Source: Sulfolobales archaeon (GTDB lineage: Archaea > Thermoproteota > Thermoprotei_A > Sulfolobales > AG1). Taken from it: DNA of 64,000 nt. The notes below the pieces were generated by a model. That model was not told the DNA's origin. It was given only the letters and a program-made list of their open reading frames with translations, and made no database searches. Positions within the stretch are counted from its first letter, which is position 1. The number at the start of each line of letters is the position of its first letter. Shown in pieces: positions 46,242 to 56,439 of this stretch. Both the position numbers and the translations under genes were made by a program. The stretch spans positions 62,001-126,000 of the forward strand of contig JAVZPJ010000003.1 of NCBI GenBank assembly GCA_038881635.1, written 5' to 3'.

Positions 46242-46258
46242 TTTAGCAGTATCATATA

Positions 46259-46777
46259 TTAGGATCTGATCTGATAGATAAATCCTGCGAAAGCTGTGAT
46301 CAAGCTTATTACAAAACCTACTATATTTGGAAGTCCTAGCATTGTAAGACCATACCATATCATTAGAAAGCCTAAGATTGAAAGACCTAAAGCTATTAGA
46401 TAGTTTGACACCAGATATATTAATACTGAGAAGACTACTACTAAGAGTATCAATAATAGTAGTGAGTTTATCTCTAGAAAGGATAGAACTAAGGTTGAGA
46501 GCATGAAACCTCCGACTAGAGAAATTATGATTTTTGTCAAGATAAATCCTAGCAGTCCTCCTAATAAAAGTCCTAGAAAAGATATGATCAGAGAGATCAC
46601 TATGCTACCAGTTAGTTCTGTAGAGTAGAGAAATGCAAAATAGGCTAGGAGTATTGCGAATACTATAGATATAACAATTCTCGCGATTTTAAGACCCCAC
46701 ACTGCTAGAAGAACTCCTAAAACCACTAATAGAGCATAAAGATAAGGATCTTTAGGTAATACAATAGCAGGCTTCAT
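46259..46777 (-). CDS. Small polytopic membrane protein of unknown function
   Basis: A 172-residue protein that is almost all hydrophobic, with about six spans (YLYALLVVLGVLLAVWGL, IVISIVFAILLAYFAFL, IVISLIISFLGLLLGGLLGFILT, and more). A glycine-rich middle (FLGLLLGGLLGFIL) recalls DUF4203/TMEM198-like proteins, but I cannot assign it with confidence. It converges with the GTPase gene, 17 bases apart. Confidence 0.65.
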   Translation of the reverse strand: MKPAIVLPKDPYLYALLVVLGVLLAVWGLKIARIVISIVFAILLAYFAFLYSTELTGSIVISLIISFLGLLLGGLLGFILTKIIISLVGGFMLSTLVLSFLEINSLLLLILLVVVFSVLIYLVSNYLIALGLSILGFLMIWYGLTMLGLPNIVGFVISLITAFAGFIYQIRS

Positions 46778-47258
46778 AGAATTTCATCTCTTATACCTAT
46801 TATACAAGGTTATAGATCTAATCATACGAGATTGAACCTCCACACCTGACAGTTCTTCATATCCTCACATTTAAAATACAAGCTATGCCTAATAATATTT
46901 CTTCTTATCAAAGACATTAGTAAAGGCATTAGTCGCAACCCTTTACATATGCTTCGACTTTATATCGGTTTGAATCGAATAATGCTCACATCTTTCCTTA
47001 TAATTAAAAATACAGGTTCCCGTGTAGATGTTCTATCTTCTCCTGATCCTTTTCCAGTAGATAGATCACCAGCCTTCCATACTTATCTCCTTATCAATTT
47101 ACCACTAATGGTAGCACTAACCTGAGGGATCTGAATTAAGAAGGAGTGATGGTAGTTCTGGAGTTTTGTTAAGAACGCGATGAAAGGAATGACTTAAGTG
47201 TGATGAGAAGATCTTTGAAAAACTTAAAATTGTTATTTAAATGAATATGCGAGGATAA
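46778..47258. other. Intergenic region upstream of binding protein
   Basis: 481 bases between divergent genes. No gene is supported: one 47-codon frame at 46982-47125 has no start signal or recognised likeness. A TATA-like TTATTTAAATG lies at about 47233-47243 close to the binding-protein start. Nothing else was identified. Confidence 0.55.
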
Positions 47259-48419
47259 ATGATGAGTCCGATAAGCAGAAGGGATCTACTGAAAAGCTTA
47301 TCTATCCTCGCTGTAGGAGGCTTAACTGGTTATCTTGTAGGAAGCATCTACCCAGCTACAGGATATATATCATCACCAGCTTCTAGGAGTGAGTATGAGC
47401 TTAGAATATATAATTGGCAGGCTTATCTGAACAAAGATATTGTCATACCATACTTCATAGGTATCGAATATCGTAATGGTAGAGGTGTGAAGGTTGTATA
47501 TGATGAGTTTAACAATGCTGAAGAAGCGTATGCCAGACTCTCTTTGGGAGGCTACTCCTATGATGTATTCAACCTAGGTATTGAGGTTATGTATAAGGCT
47601 CTTAAAGCTAATCTTCTCGAAAAATTAGATCACAGGAAAATACCTAATATCACAAATATAGATCCGTGGATCATGGAATTACTCAGGATCAAATATCCCG
47701 AGGAAATAGATCTAAGCGATTATGGAATTCCATATATGTGGGGTACGACTGGAATAGTTTATAACAAGAAGATCCTTGGTGTAGATGTGGAAAGCCTTCA
47801 TCAGCTTTTCGATGCAGAGTTTCTAAAAAGATATAGTAAAAGAATATTCATGATAGACGATCCTATAACGGTTACCATGGTGACGTTGATATACCTAGGC
47901 AGAGATTTCACAGATCCTAAAAGTTATACGAGAGAATCTCTTGAAGAAGTTTATCAAACACTAAAAAGTATTACTGGGTACATAGTATTTCTAACAACAG
48001 ACCAGCTGATCCAAGAGCTTACTAGAGAGAGCATGTATGCCGGAGTTGCATGGAATGGAGACGCTTTGCAAGCTATTGTTGAGAACAACAATCTCATCTA
48101 TAGAATACCTGAGGAAGGAAGTGATCTGTGGGTTGACATGTGGACTATAGCCTCTAACGCGAGAAATAAGGATCTGGGGTATGACTGGATTAACATAACT
48201 TTAGATCCTTGGATAGCATCTCTGAATACTCTTGCGATAAACTATGCGAATCCTATACCCAGCTCTAAAGAATATCTTCCTGAAAGCATTATCAATAATC
48301 CAGCAATATACCCGGAGGAGGATAGTGTGAGGAGATTAAAAGTATTCAGACCACTCACAAAGGAGGAGACTGATAATATTGCAGAAATAGTTTGGTCGAG
48401 AATAGCTGGAAGGATCTAA
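47259..48419 (+). CDS. PotD-like polyamine-type binding protein with Tat signal
   Basis: A 386-residue extracytoplasmic solute-binding protein. The N-terminus has a twin-arginine signal (SRRDLLKSLSILAVGGLTGYLVG), so it is exported folded. The mature start LRIYNWQAYLNKDIVIPYFI is the PotD/PotF signature strand, followed by YDVFNLGIEVMYKALKANLLEKLDHRKIPN and the ligand-site GIPYMWGTTGIVYNKK. No permease or ATPase gene is adjacent; the likely partner genes are at 7.7-10.3 kb. Polyamine is the probable ligand by family. Confidence 0.87.
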   Translation: MMSPISRRDLLKSLSILAVGGLTGYLVGSIYPATGYISSPASRSEYELRIYNWQAYLNKDIVIPYFIGIEYRNGRGVKVVYDEFNNAEEAYARLSLGGYSYDVFNLGIEVMYKALKANLLEKLDHRKIPNITNIDPWIMELLRIKYPEEIDLSDYGIPYMWGTTGIVYNKKILGVDVESLHQLFDAEFLKRYSKRIFMIDDPITVTMVTLIYLGRDFTDPKSYTRESLEEVYQTLKSITGYIVFLTTDQLIQELTRESMYAGVAWNGDALQAIVENNNLIYRIPEEGSDLWVDMWTIASNARNKDLGYDWINITLDPWIASLNTLAINYANPIPSSKEYLPESIINNPAIYPEEDSVRRLKVFRPLTKEETDNIAEIVWSRIAGRI

Positions 48420-48469
48420 CCAAAGCATCTTTTTAAGCCTTCTTCTCTAAAATCAGATTTGGTGGAGAA

Positions 48470-48742
48470 ATGGCTTCACACCAGCAGAAGCCCGAAAGTC
48501 CTTTGAAGGTACTGAGAGTATCTCTTTCGAAGACTGTAATGGTGAAACTTAAAGACGGTACTGAACTGATAGGATTAATGGATTCTGTAGATTCTACGAT
48601 GAATATAGTTCTAAGAGAAGCACTTCAAGTTGATGAGAATGAAAGGCTTATAGCAAGATTCGGCAGGATTCTTATAAGAGGTTCTCAAATCCTATATGTA
48701 GCAACCAATTATGGAGATACGAAAGTTCTTTCAATGAAGTAG
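48470..48742 (+). CDS. Sm-like RNA-binding protein (Lsm)
   Basis: A 90-residue Sm-fold protein that forms a ring and binds U-rich RNA. Sm1 is SKTVMVKLKDGTELIGLMDSVDSTMNIVLREA and Sm2 is GRILIRGSQILYVA. The N-terminal extension of about 12 residues is polar. It is followed 4 bases later by the RIO2 gene, and a TTTTTAAGCC TATA-like box lies about 40 bases upstream, so it is probably the first gene of a three-gene unit. Confidence 0.9.
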   Translation: MASHQQKPESPLKVLRVSLSKTVMVKLKDGTELIGLMDSVDSTMNIVLREALQVDENERLIARFGRILIRGSQILYVATNYGDTKVLSMK

Positions 48743-48746
48743 CATC

Positions 48747-49658
48747 ATGATATATTCATTGCAGAGAATATATTCTCAGCTACTCGATAGGGAATTTAGG
48801 ATTCTAGATGTAGCAATAAAAAACATAGACAGATATGAGTATATACCGCTAGAAATATTCATAGAAGAACTACAGCTACCTCGAAAGGTTATTTCAGAAG
48901 GTCTGGAAAAACTAACAAATTTAAAACTTCTCGTGAGGGATCCTTCTGGAGTACCTCGGTATAGGCTTACATTCTCGGGGCTTAGTATTTCTGCTCTAAG
49001 AAGATTAGCTAACAGAGGCGTGATAAGTGCTCTAGGAGGTGTGATAGGAGTTGGTAAGGAGAGTGTTGTGTATCTTGGTAAGAATTCTAATGATAATTAT
49101 GTAGCTATTAAGATCTATAGGGTGGGCTTTAAAAGCTTCAGACATTTCAAAAGAAAAAGATCTTATGCATATGAATTAGGAGGCTCTCAATGGCTTTTGA
49201 GAAGCATAGCATCTTCAGAAAGAGAATACTATATTTTCAATAGACTTTCAGAGATAAAAGTTTCTGTTCCTAAACCTTATTCTAGAGAGTTAAACGCATT
49301 AGTTATGGAGTATATAGATGGAGTAGAGTTATATAAGCTTAGAAATCTCAGAGATCCTAGAAGGATCCTGTATTCTATACTGGATAACATTAGAAGAGCC
49401 TATACAGTAGCAGGAGTTGTTCACATGGATCTCAGCGCATATAATATTATGGTGAGGAATCCTGAAACATCTGATGAGGATATATGTATATTTGACTGGC
49501 CTCAGTGGATCAGCGTAGAAGATCCTGGACATGAAAGATATTTAATGAGAGACCTTGATTATATAATAAGGTTCTTTAGGAATAGATTTGAGATTAAAGA
49601 TATTACTCTCAGTAAGGCTTATGAATATGTGACCGGCAGGTCTCACTCTATTGAGTGA
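48747..49658 (+). CDS. rio2: RIO2-type serine kinase/ATPase
   Basis: A ribosome-assembly ATPase for the small subunit. The N-terminal winged helix (residues 1-90) is typical for RIO2. The kinase core has the ATP loop GGVIGVGKESVVYLG, an invariant lysine in YVAIKIYRVG, the catalytic loop VHMDLSAYNIMV, and the metal Asp in CIFDWPQW. At 303 residues it is full length. It overlaps the DUF460 gene by 8 bases, linking it with RNA-related genes. Confidence 0.93.
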   Translation: MIYSLQRIYSQLLDREFRILDVAIKNIDRYEYIPLEIFIEELQLPRKVISEGLEKLTNLKLLVRDPSGVPRYRLTFSGLSISALRRLANRGVISALGGVIGVGKESVVYLGKNSNDNYVAIKIYRVGFKSFRHFKRKRSYAYELGGSQWLLRSIASSEREYYIFNRLSEIKVSVPKPYSRELNALVMEYIDGVELYKLRNLRDPRRILYSILDNIRRAYTVAGVVHMDLSAYNIMVRNPETSDEDICIFDWPQWISVEDPGHERYLMRDLDYIIRFFRNRFEIKDITLSKAYEYVTGRSHSIE

Positions 49659-51693
49659 GAAGAGAGAATCCTCTGAAGAACTAGTGGTAGCAGGTTTAGA
49701 TCTGTTCAGAGGCAGTGTACTTTCTAGAGAAGGAGCTTACTATTCTATATCGATAATGTCAAGAGATAGAATCCTCTATGAAGGTGAGGATCTAAGTCTA
49801 CCTAAGGTTCTTAGAATTCTTCATGAGTATAAGCCCAGGTATATCGTTCTAGATAATTTATATGAACTAGCTCATGATCAGAAGAGTCTTAACAGGATCC
49901 TATCACTACTGCCTCCATCCAGCGAGATCATATTAGCAACATATGATCCTGTATCAGGATATGTGGATCTAAGAACTGTAGCGAGCAAACTAGGAGTGTA
50001 CGAGTCTAAAAGAAAACCTGATTCTCTTTCGACAGCTAGGATCCTCGCTAAAATAGGCTTGCTAGGCGTAGGGTTTAAGATTAAAGTTTGGGAGGAGAAA
50101 GTTAGAATAACAGTTTCTAGAAATAGATCTAGCAGAGCTGGTGGGAGTTCTGAGGATAGATTCAAGAGAGCCTCCCGAGCATATGTTCTGAGAATCGCGA
50201 AAAAGATTAGAGATGCTCTAGATCGAAATGGATTCAGTTATGAGATGCTTATAAGAAGATCTAGTGGAGGCATTGAAAGAGCCGTCTTCATAGTTAACAC
50301 CTCCATAGATAAGCTGAGTGGTATTGTAAAACCTATGAAAGGTAGATATGTTAGAGTAACTATAAGACCTGTATCTAGAACTGTTCTAAATATTCCTCAG
50401 GAAACCTTTTCCCGAAAGAATCCTATTATAGTAGGCATAGATCCCGGGATAAGTTATGGAATAGCTATAGTAGATCTTAATGGAGTCATTCAGGCTACAT
50501 ACACTGTTGCAGGCGGAGATCTGGGAGAGATAATACCAAGAATAACAAAACATGGAACACCTATAGTTGTAGCTAGCGATATAAGACCTGCTCCTGAGAG
50601 TGTTAGAAGAATTGCATCTATATTTGGAGCCAGATTATACGAGCCTGAGTATATTCCTAGTGATTCCGAGAAAGAAGAACTTATAAAAGATCTAGGATAT
50701 AAACCTTCAACGATTCATGAGAGAGACGCGTTGTTCTCAGCAATGCTCTTCTACAGAAAGATGCTTCCAAAACTTCAACAGATCGATAGGATTATAAAGG
50801 ATCTAAACATAAGAATAGATCCTCTAAAAGTGAAGAGCGAGGTGATAAGAGGAGTAGACTTAGCATCAGCTATTGAAGGGATCTTTAGAGAGATACTTCA
50901 GAGTGAGGATGCTAGAAGCGAACTTATCGTTAGAGACTTTGTAAAAGAGATCATGACAACAAGCGCGAGACTTAAAAAGCTTGAGGAGGAGTATCAGAAG
51001 CTTCTTATGGAGAATAAAAGATTAAAAGAAAAGATCTCTGAGCTCAACAGATACTCTCTAAGTCTTCAGTCAGAACTTGAGAGTATAAAAAGAGATCTTA
51101 GGAGTGACGTGATGAGAGATAGAGAGGTTTCTATGCTAAGTGATAGACTTAAGATCTGTTTAAATAGTGTGAGAGATCTAGAGGAAGTTATAGAAGGTTT
51201 AAAAGGAGATATATCGAAACTGAAGAATCTAATTCTAGAAGCAGTAGAAGGAGCATATATAGCTTTAAAAATCTATAGAGAACCTAGAGATCTGTTAAAC
51301 AGTTTCAAGGAACTTCCTCTGATTAGATATAGGGATAGAAGTATTAGAATAGGTCTTCTAGATTTCGATATATCAAGCGAGTTGATAAGAGAAGTTTATG
51401 AAGTTTCAGGGAAAAATTCGGTATTAATCATATCCACGCATAAGTGCGAATCTCAATCTCTAGGAGATGAGACGTATCACGTGATATGTGTAAACATACC
51501 TGCAGAAGATGTAATTCTACGGATAGGCGATAAACTTATAATTAGAAGAGATTCTTTCGAGAGAATCTTAGAATTATATGAGAGAGTCCGTAAGATGCTA
51601 CCTAGTAGAATTATAAGATCTGAAGACGAACTAGCTAGATTACTAGATGAGTATAAGATTATGAGAGCCAGAGAAAGAGAATATAAAACCTAA
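49651..51693 (+). CDS. DUF460 (COG2433) protein with RNase H-like fold and coiled coil
   Basis: A 680-residue archaeal protein. The N-terminal 250 residues are a first RNase H-like unit (VAGLDLFRGSVLSREGAYYSISI). A second follows at about 250-375 (IVGIDPGISYGIAIVDLNG...IHERDALFSAMLFYRK), resembling RuvC-type nucleases. Residues 430-525 form a long coiled coil, and the C-terminus is a small domain. A nuclease or RNA-related role is suggested but not proven. It overlaps rio2 by 8 bases, and its TTG start lies inside that gene. Confidence 0.83.
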   Translation: MSEKRESSEELVVAGLDLFRGSVLSREGAYYSISIMSRDRILYEGEDLSLPKVLRILHEYKPRYIVLDNLYELAHDQKSLNRILSLLPPSSEIILATYDPVSGYVDLRTVASKLGVYESKRKPDSLSTARILAKIGLLGVGFKIKVWEEKVRITVSRNRSSRAGGSSEDRFKRASRAYVLRIAKKIRDALDRNGFSYEMLIRRSSGGIERAVFIVNTSIDKLSGIVKPMKGRYVRVTIRPVSRTVLNIPQETFSRKNPIIVGIDPGISYGIAIVDLNGVIQATYTVAGGDLGEIIPRITKHGTPIVVASDIRPAPESVRRIASIFGARLYEPEYIPSDSEKEELIKDLGYKPSTIHERDALFSAMLFYRKMLPKLQQIDRIIKDLNIRIDPLKVKSEVIRGVDLASAIEGIFREILQSEDARSELIVRDFVKEIMTTSARLKKLEEEYQKLLMENKRLKEKISELNRYSLSLQSELESIKRDLRSDVMRDREVSMLSDRLKICLNSVRDLEEVIEGLKGDISKLKNLILEAVEGAYIALKIYREPRDLLNSFKELPLIRYRDRSIRIGLLDFDISSELIREVYEVSGKNSVLIISTHKCESQSLGDETYHVICVNIPAEDVILRIGDKLIIRRDSFERILELYERVRKMLPSRIIRSEDELARLLDEYKIMRAREREYKT

Positions 51694-51722
51694 GCTCTTC
51701 ATTAGATGATGAGCTAGGAATA

Positions 51723-52955
51723 CTAGAATAGAGGTAGCTTCTCTTGTATAAATAGCTCTGTTAGCTTAGTTATTGTAGAGAGCTCTTGATCCACTATACT
51801 TTCTATTTCTCTTTTCATATCTATAGTTATATAACCTTTCTTCTCTGGTATAACCTTAACATTGGCTGCGAGAGGCTGATCTATGGGTCTGCCAATCTGA
51901 CTTAGAAGTTCTACATAAACCTCTTTAAGCCCTTTAACCTCTCTATGTATCCTATCAGCGATTAGGAAAGCCAGAACATTATAGATCTTACCTACATGAG
52001 ATACAGGATTCTTACCTGCTGTAGCTTCTAGACTCATAAATCTCATAGGAGTTATAAGACCATTAGCTCTATTACCTCTACCAGTCATCCCATCATCTCC
52101 ATGCTCTGCAGATGTTCCTGTGACTGTAAGATACACAATACCTCTCTCAGGAATATCTGCCGTATTAATATAGATCTCTATATCGCTGAAATCTACATTC
52201 TTAACCACATAATCTAGAACTCTCTCTCTAACCTCTTCTTTAACTGAGAGATAGTGACTGAGATCAGGTACTAGATGTGAGATCATTGAACAGGCTATCG
52301 TGATCTTAGCTTTCTCACCGATTCTTAACCCCATAACCTTCACATCCTCACCCACCTCAGGATATCTACTTTTGAAATCTCTTGAGTTTAGATATCTCTC
52401 GATCATTAGAACAGTTCTCTCAAGCCTGCTCATAGGAGCATAGCCTACTCCAAAACTTGTATCATTAGCCAGAGGAATCTTATTCAAACCCTCTTCGAAT
52501 AAGCCTTTGAGATCTCTGCTCCCCTGGCCTATTTTATAATCTACGATCACATGCTTATCAGGATCTAAAAATCTGAAGTTTCTTCTAATCCAATCTTTTA
52601 CAGCGCTAACCACTATCGTACCAATAGGAATTCTCTCAGGCTCTGAAGAACCCTGCCTATACACCAGTGCTGTTGCTCTTCCCGAGACTAGAATATATAT
52701 GGGCTGTATAACTTCTCCACCACCAAATCTAGGATTAGCCTGACCTCCGACTACGAGGGTCTTATCAAGATTATGATGAAGTATCACTCCATATCTCTCC
52801 TTATAATATCTAGAAAGCGCTATACTAGATATCTCTGAGGCTGCATCAGCTATATAATCTGGATGGCCTAAGCCTTTTCTCTCGACAAGCTCAACAACAT
52901 GATTTTCGACAGGTTGAACCTCTATCTCTTCAACGACTACATTCCTTGGATCCAT
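51723..52955 (-). CDS. mat: S-adenosylmethionine synthetase, archaeal type
   Basis: Makes S-adenosylmethionine from methionine and ATP. The archaeal family (unlike bacterial MetK) shows [14 protein letters not shown] near the start, [43 protein letters not shown] and the long block [40 protein letters not shown]. At 410 residues it is full length. Its product feeds the many methyltransferases in this window and, after decarboxylation, spermidine synthase. It converges with the DUF460 gene, 29 bases apart. Confidence 0.96.
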   Translation of the reverse strand: MDPRNVVVEEIEVQPVENHVVELVERKGLGHPDYIADAASEISSIALSRYYKERYGVILHHNLDKTLVVGGQANPRFGGGEVIQPIYILVSGRATALVYRQGSSEPERIPIGTIVVSAVKDWIRRNFRFLDPDKHVIVDYKIGQGSRDLKGLFEEGLNKIPLANDTSFGVGYAPMSRLERTVLMIERYLNSRDFKSRYPEVGEDVKVMGLRIGEKAKITIACSMISHLVPDLSHYLSVKEEVRERVLDYVVKNVDFSDIEIYINTADIPERGIVYLTVTGTSAEHGDDGMTGRGNRANGLITPMRFMSLEATAGKNPVSHVGKIYNVLAFLIADRIHREVKGLKEVYVELLSQIGRPIDQPLAANVKVIPEKKGYITIDMKREIESIVDQELSTITKLTELFIQEKLPLF

Positions 52956-53096
52956 ATCTTAACACCTCAATTAAGGATATAAAATTATTCTAAAAATAAA
53001 TTTTATAACTGAAGCTTCTCTCTCTTCTTTTAAGAGAGTCATCTGTTATACGCTATGACTTCCTTAATATATAGAATAGTATAAGGGGGAATATCA

Positions 53097-53183
53097 TCCC
53101 CCCGAGGGGATTCGAACCCCTGACCACCCGGTGTCCAAGCCCCCTCACTACAGCCGGGCGCTCTACCGCTGAGCTACGGGGGG
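53097..53183 (-). tRNA. tRNA-Tyr (GTA) with 15-base intron
   Basis: Read on the minus strand: acceptor CCCCCCG with CGGGGGG, C1-G72 pair as expected for archaeal tRNA-Tyr, discriminator A, T arm AGGGG-TTCGAAT-CCCCT. The anticodon stem CCCGG/CCGGG encloses 22 bases; removal of 15 (53133-53147) leaves loop CTGTAGA with anticodon GTA. The intron lies between positions 37 and 38. Pairing across the junctions is weak (C-G, U-G, G-U, U-U), so the splice motif is a relaxed bulge-helix-bulge. CCA is not encoded. Confidence 0.93.
53133..53147 (-). other. Intron of tRNA-Tyr
   Basis: A 15-base intron, TGAGGGGGCTTGGAC on the minus strand, inserted one base after the anticodon (37/38). Its removal restores a normal 7-base anticodon loop. 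Its excision should need the tRNA-splicing endonuclease, one subunit of which is encoded at 17.2 kb. Confidence 0.85.
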
Positions 53184-53541
53184 TTCCATTGAGATATTTA
53201 CTCATGGAAGATTTAAATCTTTATCTTCTATATCTTCTATCCTAAGAGGTTCAGCTCTTGTATAGGTTTGTATATAGGATTGCTTCCTCGTCTCATCTCT
53301 TCTTCCTGCATTGCTCTCAGAGTTTCATCGCCTCCTAAAACAATCAAAGCGAACCTTCACATCTCGGGTGTCTCGGAGAGGATATCATTCAGGCGCTAGC
53401 AGTCACTCTCAATATCTTATCAAAACAGATCTCATCTTTACTGCTGTATAGCTATATAAGGTAGATCTCTATATTTACGCCTATCATCTTCTATACTTCA
53501 ATATATTCTTCTGAAAGAATAATACTTGTAGGCTGGGTAGT
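53184..53541. other. Intergenic region between tRNA-Tyr and MBF1
   Basis: 358 bases with no protein gene seen. It holds copy 2 of the dispersed repeat (53247-53290). A TATA-like TATATAAGG lies at about 53452-53460. On the minus strand several GATGA elements occur, but they do not form a properly spaced C/D RNA. Confidence 0.5.
53247..53290. repeat. Dispersed repeat, copy 2
   Basis: GAGGTTCAGCTCTTGTATAG at the start, then a run ending ATTGCTTC, matches 10388-10434 with a 2-base insertion in the core and a shorter spacer before the shared end. Origin unknown. Confidence 0.45.
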
Positions 53542-54090
53542 TTGGGTTCTTCAAAGAAGGCTGTCTATTGTGAGATCTGCGGGAGAGAGATATCAGAACA
53601 CGCAGTATTTAAGATATATGTTGAAGGTTCTGAATTTACAGTATGCCCAGAATGCTATTCTAAGCATATTATGGGTAGATCTAGAAATTCTCAGCAGAGG
53701 GCTAGCACCAGTAGTCTTCAGTCTAGTAATATTAGTAATATTAGAAGGACTACAACTTCTACTCCTCGAAGGACCTCTACTTCTTCTAAGATTATCGAAA
53801 AATATGAGATAGATCCTATGTTTCCTGAGATCATAAGAAGAGCTAGAGAAAAGAAAGGTCTTACCACTAAGGATCTAGCATTGAAACTTAGAGAGAGCGA
53901 GAATGTTATAAAGAGAATCGAAAGCGGACGGCTCACACCCACAATAGAACTTGCGAGAAGAATCGAAGATATCTTAGGAGTTAAGATACTGGTACCCCGT
54001 GTAGAAGAGAAAGAAATTCCTGAAAGCACTAAAAAGGATCTTAGGGAAGATCTAACATTAGGAGATCTTGCAACAGTGAAAAAGAAGTAA
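53542..54090 (+). CDS. mbf1: Multiprotein-bridging factor 1, archaeal type
   Basis: A 182-residue transcription or translation cofactor. The N-terminal zinc ribbon is YCEICGREISEHA...VCPECYSKH, a Ser/Thr/Arg-rich linker runs over residues 48-85, and the helix-turn-helix is at 98-150 (IIRRAREKKGLTTKDLALKLRESENVIKRIESGRLTPTIELARRIEDILGV). In archaea MBF1 has been linked to the small ribosomal subunit. The start is TTG. It stands upstream of the C/D RNA candidate and trm56. Confidence 0.92.
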   Translation: MGSSKKAVYCEICGREISEHAVFKIYVEGSEFTVCPECYSKHIMGRSRNSQQRASTSSLQSSNISNIRRTTTSTPRRTSTSSKIIEKYEIDPMFPEIIRRAREKKGLTTKDLALKLRESENVIKRIESGRLTPTIELARRIEDILGVKILVPRVEEKEIPESTKKDLREDLTLGDLATVKKK

Positions 54091-54212
54091 TAAGGATTAA
54101 GAGAGGGTTAATATAGGATCTTCTTATAGAGATGAACATCATATCTCTACACCAGTAGAAGAATCTAACTCTATCCTAGGAGTTATTAAGGTTGAATCAC
54201 TATATAGATATT

Positions 54213-54278
54213 AGAAGAATGATGAAAAGCTCTAAACCGATACACTGGAATGAGGAAACCTGTCTCAGCTGAAAGACT
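54213..54278 (+). ncRNA. Candidate C/D box guide RNA targeting 23S rRNA
   Basis: Box C is ATGATGA (54219-54225), a C'-like ATGAGGA is at 54250-54256, a 12-base guide AACCTGTCTCAG follows (54257-54268), and box D is CTGA (54269-54272). Total length and the 12-base spacing fit archaeal guides. Eleven guide bases are complementary to TGAGACAGGTT, part of a conserved 23S rRNA stretch just 3' of the peptidyl-transferase region. TCTAAACC (54231-54238), before the D' area, complements GGTTTAGA about 20 bases upstream in the same rRNA. Both targets are from memory. A TTATTAAGG box lies about 30 bases upstream. Confidence 0.6.
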
Positions 54279-54293
54279 CGAGGTATCACCAAT

Positions 54294-54902
54294 ATGAGTA
54301 GTGAGAGAAGAGTATTTATAGAAGATCTAAGACCTAGAAGTTTCGTACTAAGAATCGGACACAGACCTGAAAGAGATAAGAGAATTACAACACATGTAGC
54401 TCTTGTGTCCAGAGCTTTTGGTGCTTCAGGCTTTATTCTAGCAGGAGAATCAGATCCTAATATAAAAAGAAGTATTGAGAAAATACTTTCCAGATGGGGA
54501 GGTTCTTACTATTTCGTGTATGAAGAATGGAGAGACTATGTCAGAGAAACGAGAATTTGGAGAAGTAAAGCAGGTAGGAGGTGCATAGTTCATCTAACCA
54601 TGTACGGGCTTCCTGTAGATTCTGTGATTAACAGGATCAGAGATGAATGTGAGGAAGTTCTGATCATAGTAGGTGCTGAAAAGGTTCCTAGAGAGGTATA
54701 CGAGCTCGCCGATTATAATGTATCAATAGGTTCTCAACCTCACTCGGAAGTTTCAGCACTTGCATTATTTCTAGACAGACTATATAGAGGAGCTGAACTA
54801 TATTTAGAGTTTAGAGATGCGAAGATAAGAATCCTGCCTAGTGAGAGAGATAAGAAGGTTATAGTCTTTCCAAATCCTCGGAGAGAAGTCTCTAATCATT
54901 AG
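54294..54902 (+). CDS. trm56: tRNA cytidine-56 2'-O-methyltransferase
   Basis: Methylates the ribose of C56 in the T loop of tRNA. The N-terminal [33 protein letters not shown] and C-terminal [41 protein letters not shown] are the SPOUT-knot signatures of this family. Its 202 residues match family length. Lineages that lack this enzyme, such as Pyrobaculum, use a guide RNA instead. The adjacent guide candidate has another predicted target, so both systems seem to be at work here. Confidence 0.93.
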   Translation: MSSERRVFIEDLRPRSFVLRIGHRPERDKRITTHVALVSRAFGASGFILAGESDPNIKRSIEKILSRWGGSYYFVYEEWRDYVRETRIWRSKAGRRCIVHLTMYGLPVDSVINRIRDECEEVLIIVGAEKVPREVYELADYNVSIGSQPHSEVSALALFLDRLYRGAELYLEFRDAKIRILPSERDKKVIVFPNPRREVSNH

Positions 54903-54971
54903 AATAGCTATGAGTATAAAGACCAAAGAATATATGCGAATGATGAAATGATATTATATAGGAGGTATCTC

Positions 54972-55505
54972 ATGAATAGCGTTTCATCTAAGATCTTAGA
55001 ATTCATCGGAGAAACCTACGGAGAAAATGCTAAGAAAGTTTTCAGCAAGTTATACGAGCTAGCCAAAGAGATAACAGACCATGAGCTAGCCGAGCTTGTT
55101 AAGATTCATGAAGCTGAGGTTAGAAAAATACTCTATCAATTATCTGAAGAAAGACTTGTATCCGTAAGAAGGGTTAGAGATAGAGAGACAAATTACTACA
55201 TATACTACTGGAAGATTAACGTACGAGAACTTCCTAGAGTTCTTTTAAATAGAAAGAAAGCAGTTATTGAAATTCTGAGAAAAAGATTAGATTATGAAGA
55301 GAAAAGAAACTTCTACTGCCCACGTTGCGGTCGTGAGTTTTCATCGGAGGAGGCTTTAGAATATGAGTATACATGTCCTAGCTGTTCTGAGATTCTTCTA
55401 AGTAGAGATAAGAGCGATCAATTAAAACGATTGAGAGGACTTATAGAGAATCTAGAGAGAGAGGTGAAGGAGGAGGAGAAAAAAATCCTCTCTAGTAGTA
55501 GCTGA
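54972..55505 (+). CDS. tfe: Transcription initiation factor E, alpha subunit
   Basis: Aids promoter opening by archaeal RNA polymerase. Winged helix at residues 1-85 (KVFSKLYELAKEITDHELAELVKIHEAEVRKILYQLSEERLVSVRRVRD); zinc ribbon FYCPRCGREFSSEEALEYEYTCPSCSEI at about 108-135; C-terminal coiled coil. GGAGGT directly upstream fixes the ATG at 54972, not the earlier 54948. The last codons cross an A7 run (55479-55485) and the start of a C5 methyltransferase frame, which is +1 relative to this gene. Confidence 0.94.
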   Translation: MNSVSSKILEFIGETYGENAKKVFSKLYELAKEITDHELAELVKIHEAEVRKILYQLSEERLVSVRRVRDRETNYYIYYWKINVRELPRVLLNRKKAVIEILRKRLDYEEKRNFYCPRCGREFSSEEALEYEYTCPSCSEILLSRDKSDQLKRLRGLIENLEREVKEEEKKILSSSS

Positions 55506-55572
55506 TCTATTTTCTGGAGCAGGAGGTTTTGCAAGAGGTTTTGAGGAAGCTGGTTTTGAGATAGCTATAGGA

Positions 55573-56439
<867 letters not shown>

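Noticed and set aside
46982-47125. A 47-codon frame upstream of the binding protein
   Set aside because: No start signal and no likeness to any known protein; length is within chance in this composition.
53260-53370. Several GATGA elements on the minus strand after tRNA-Tyr
   Set aside because: Box spacing does not fit a C/D RNA (guides of 3 or about 38 bases), so they were not called as a guide RNA.
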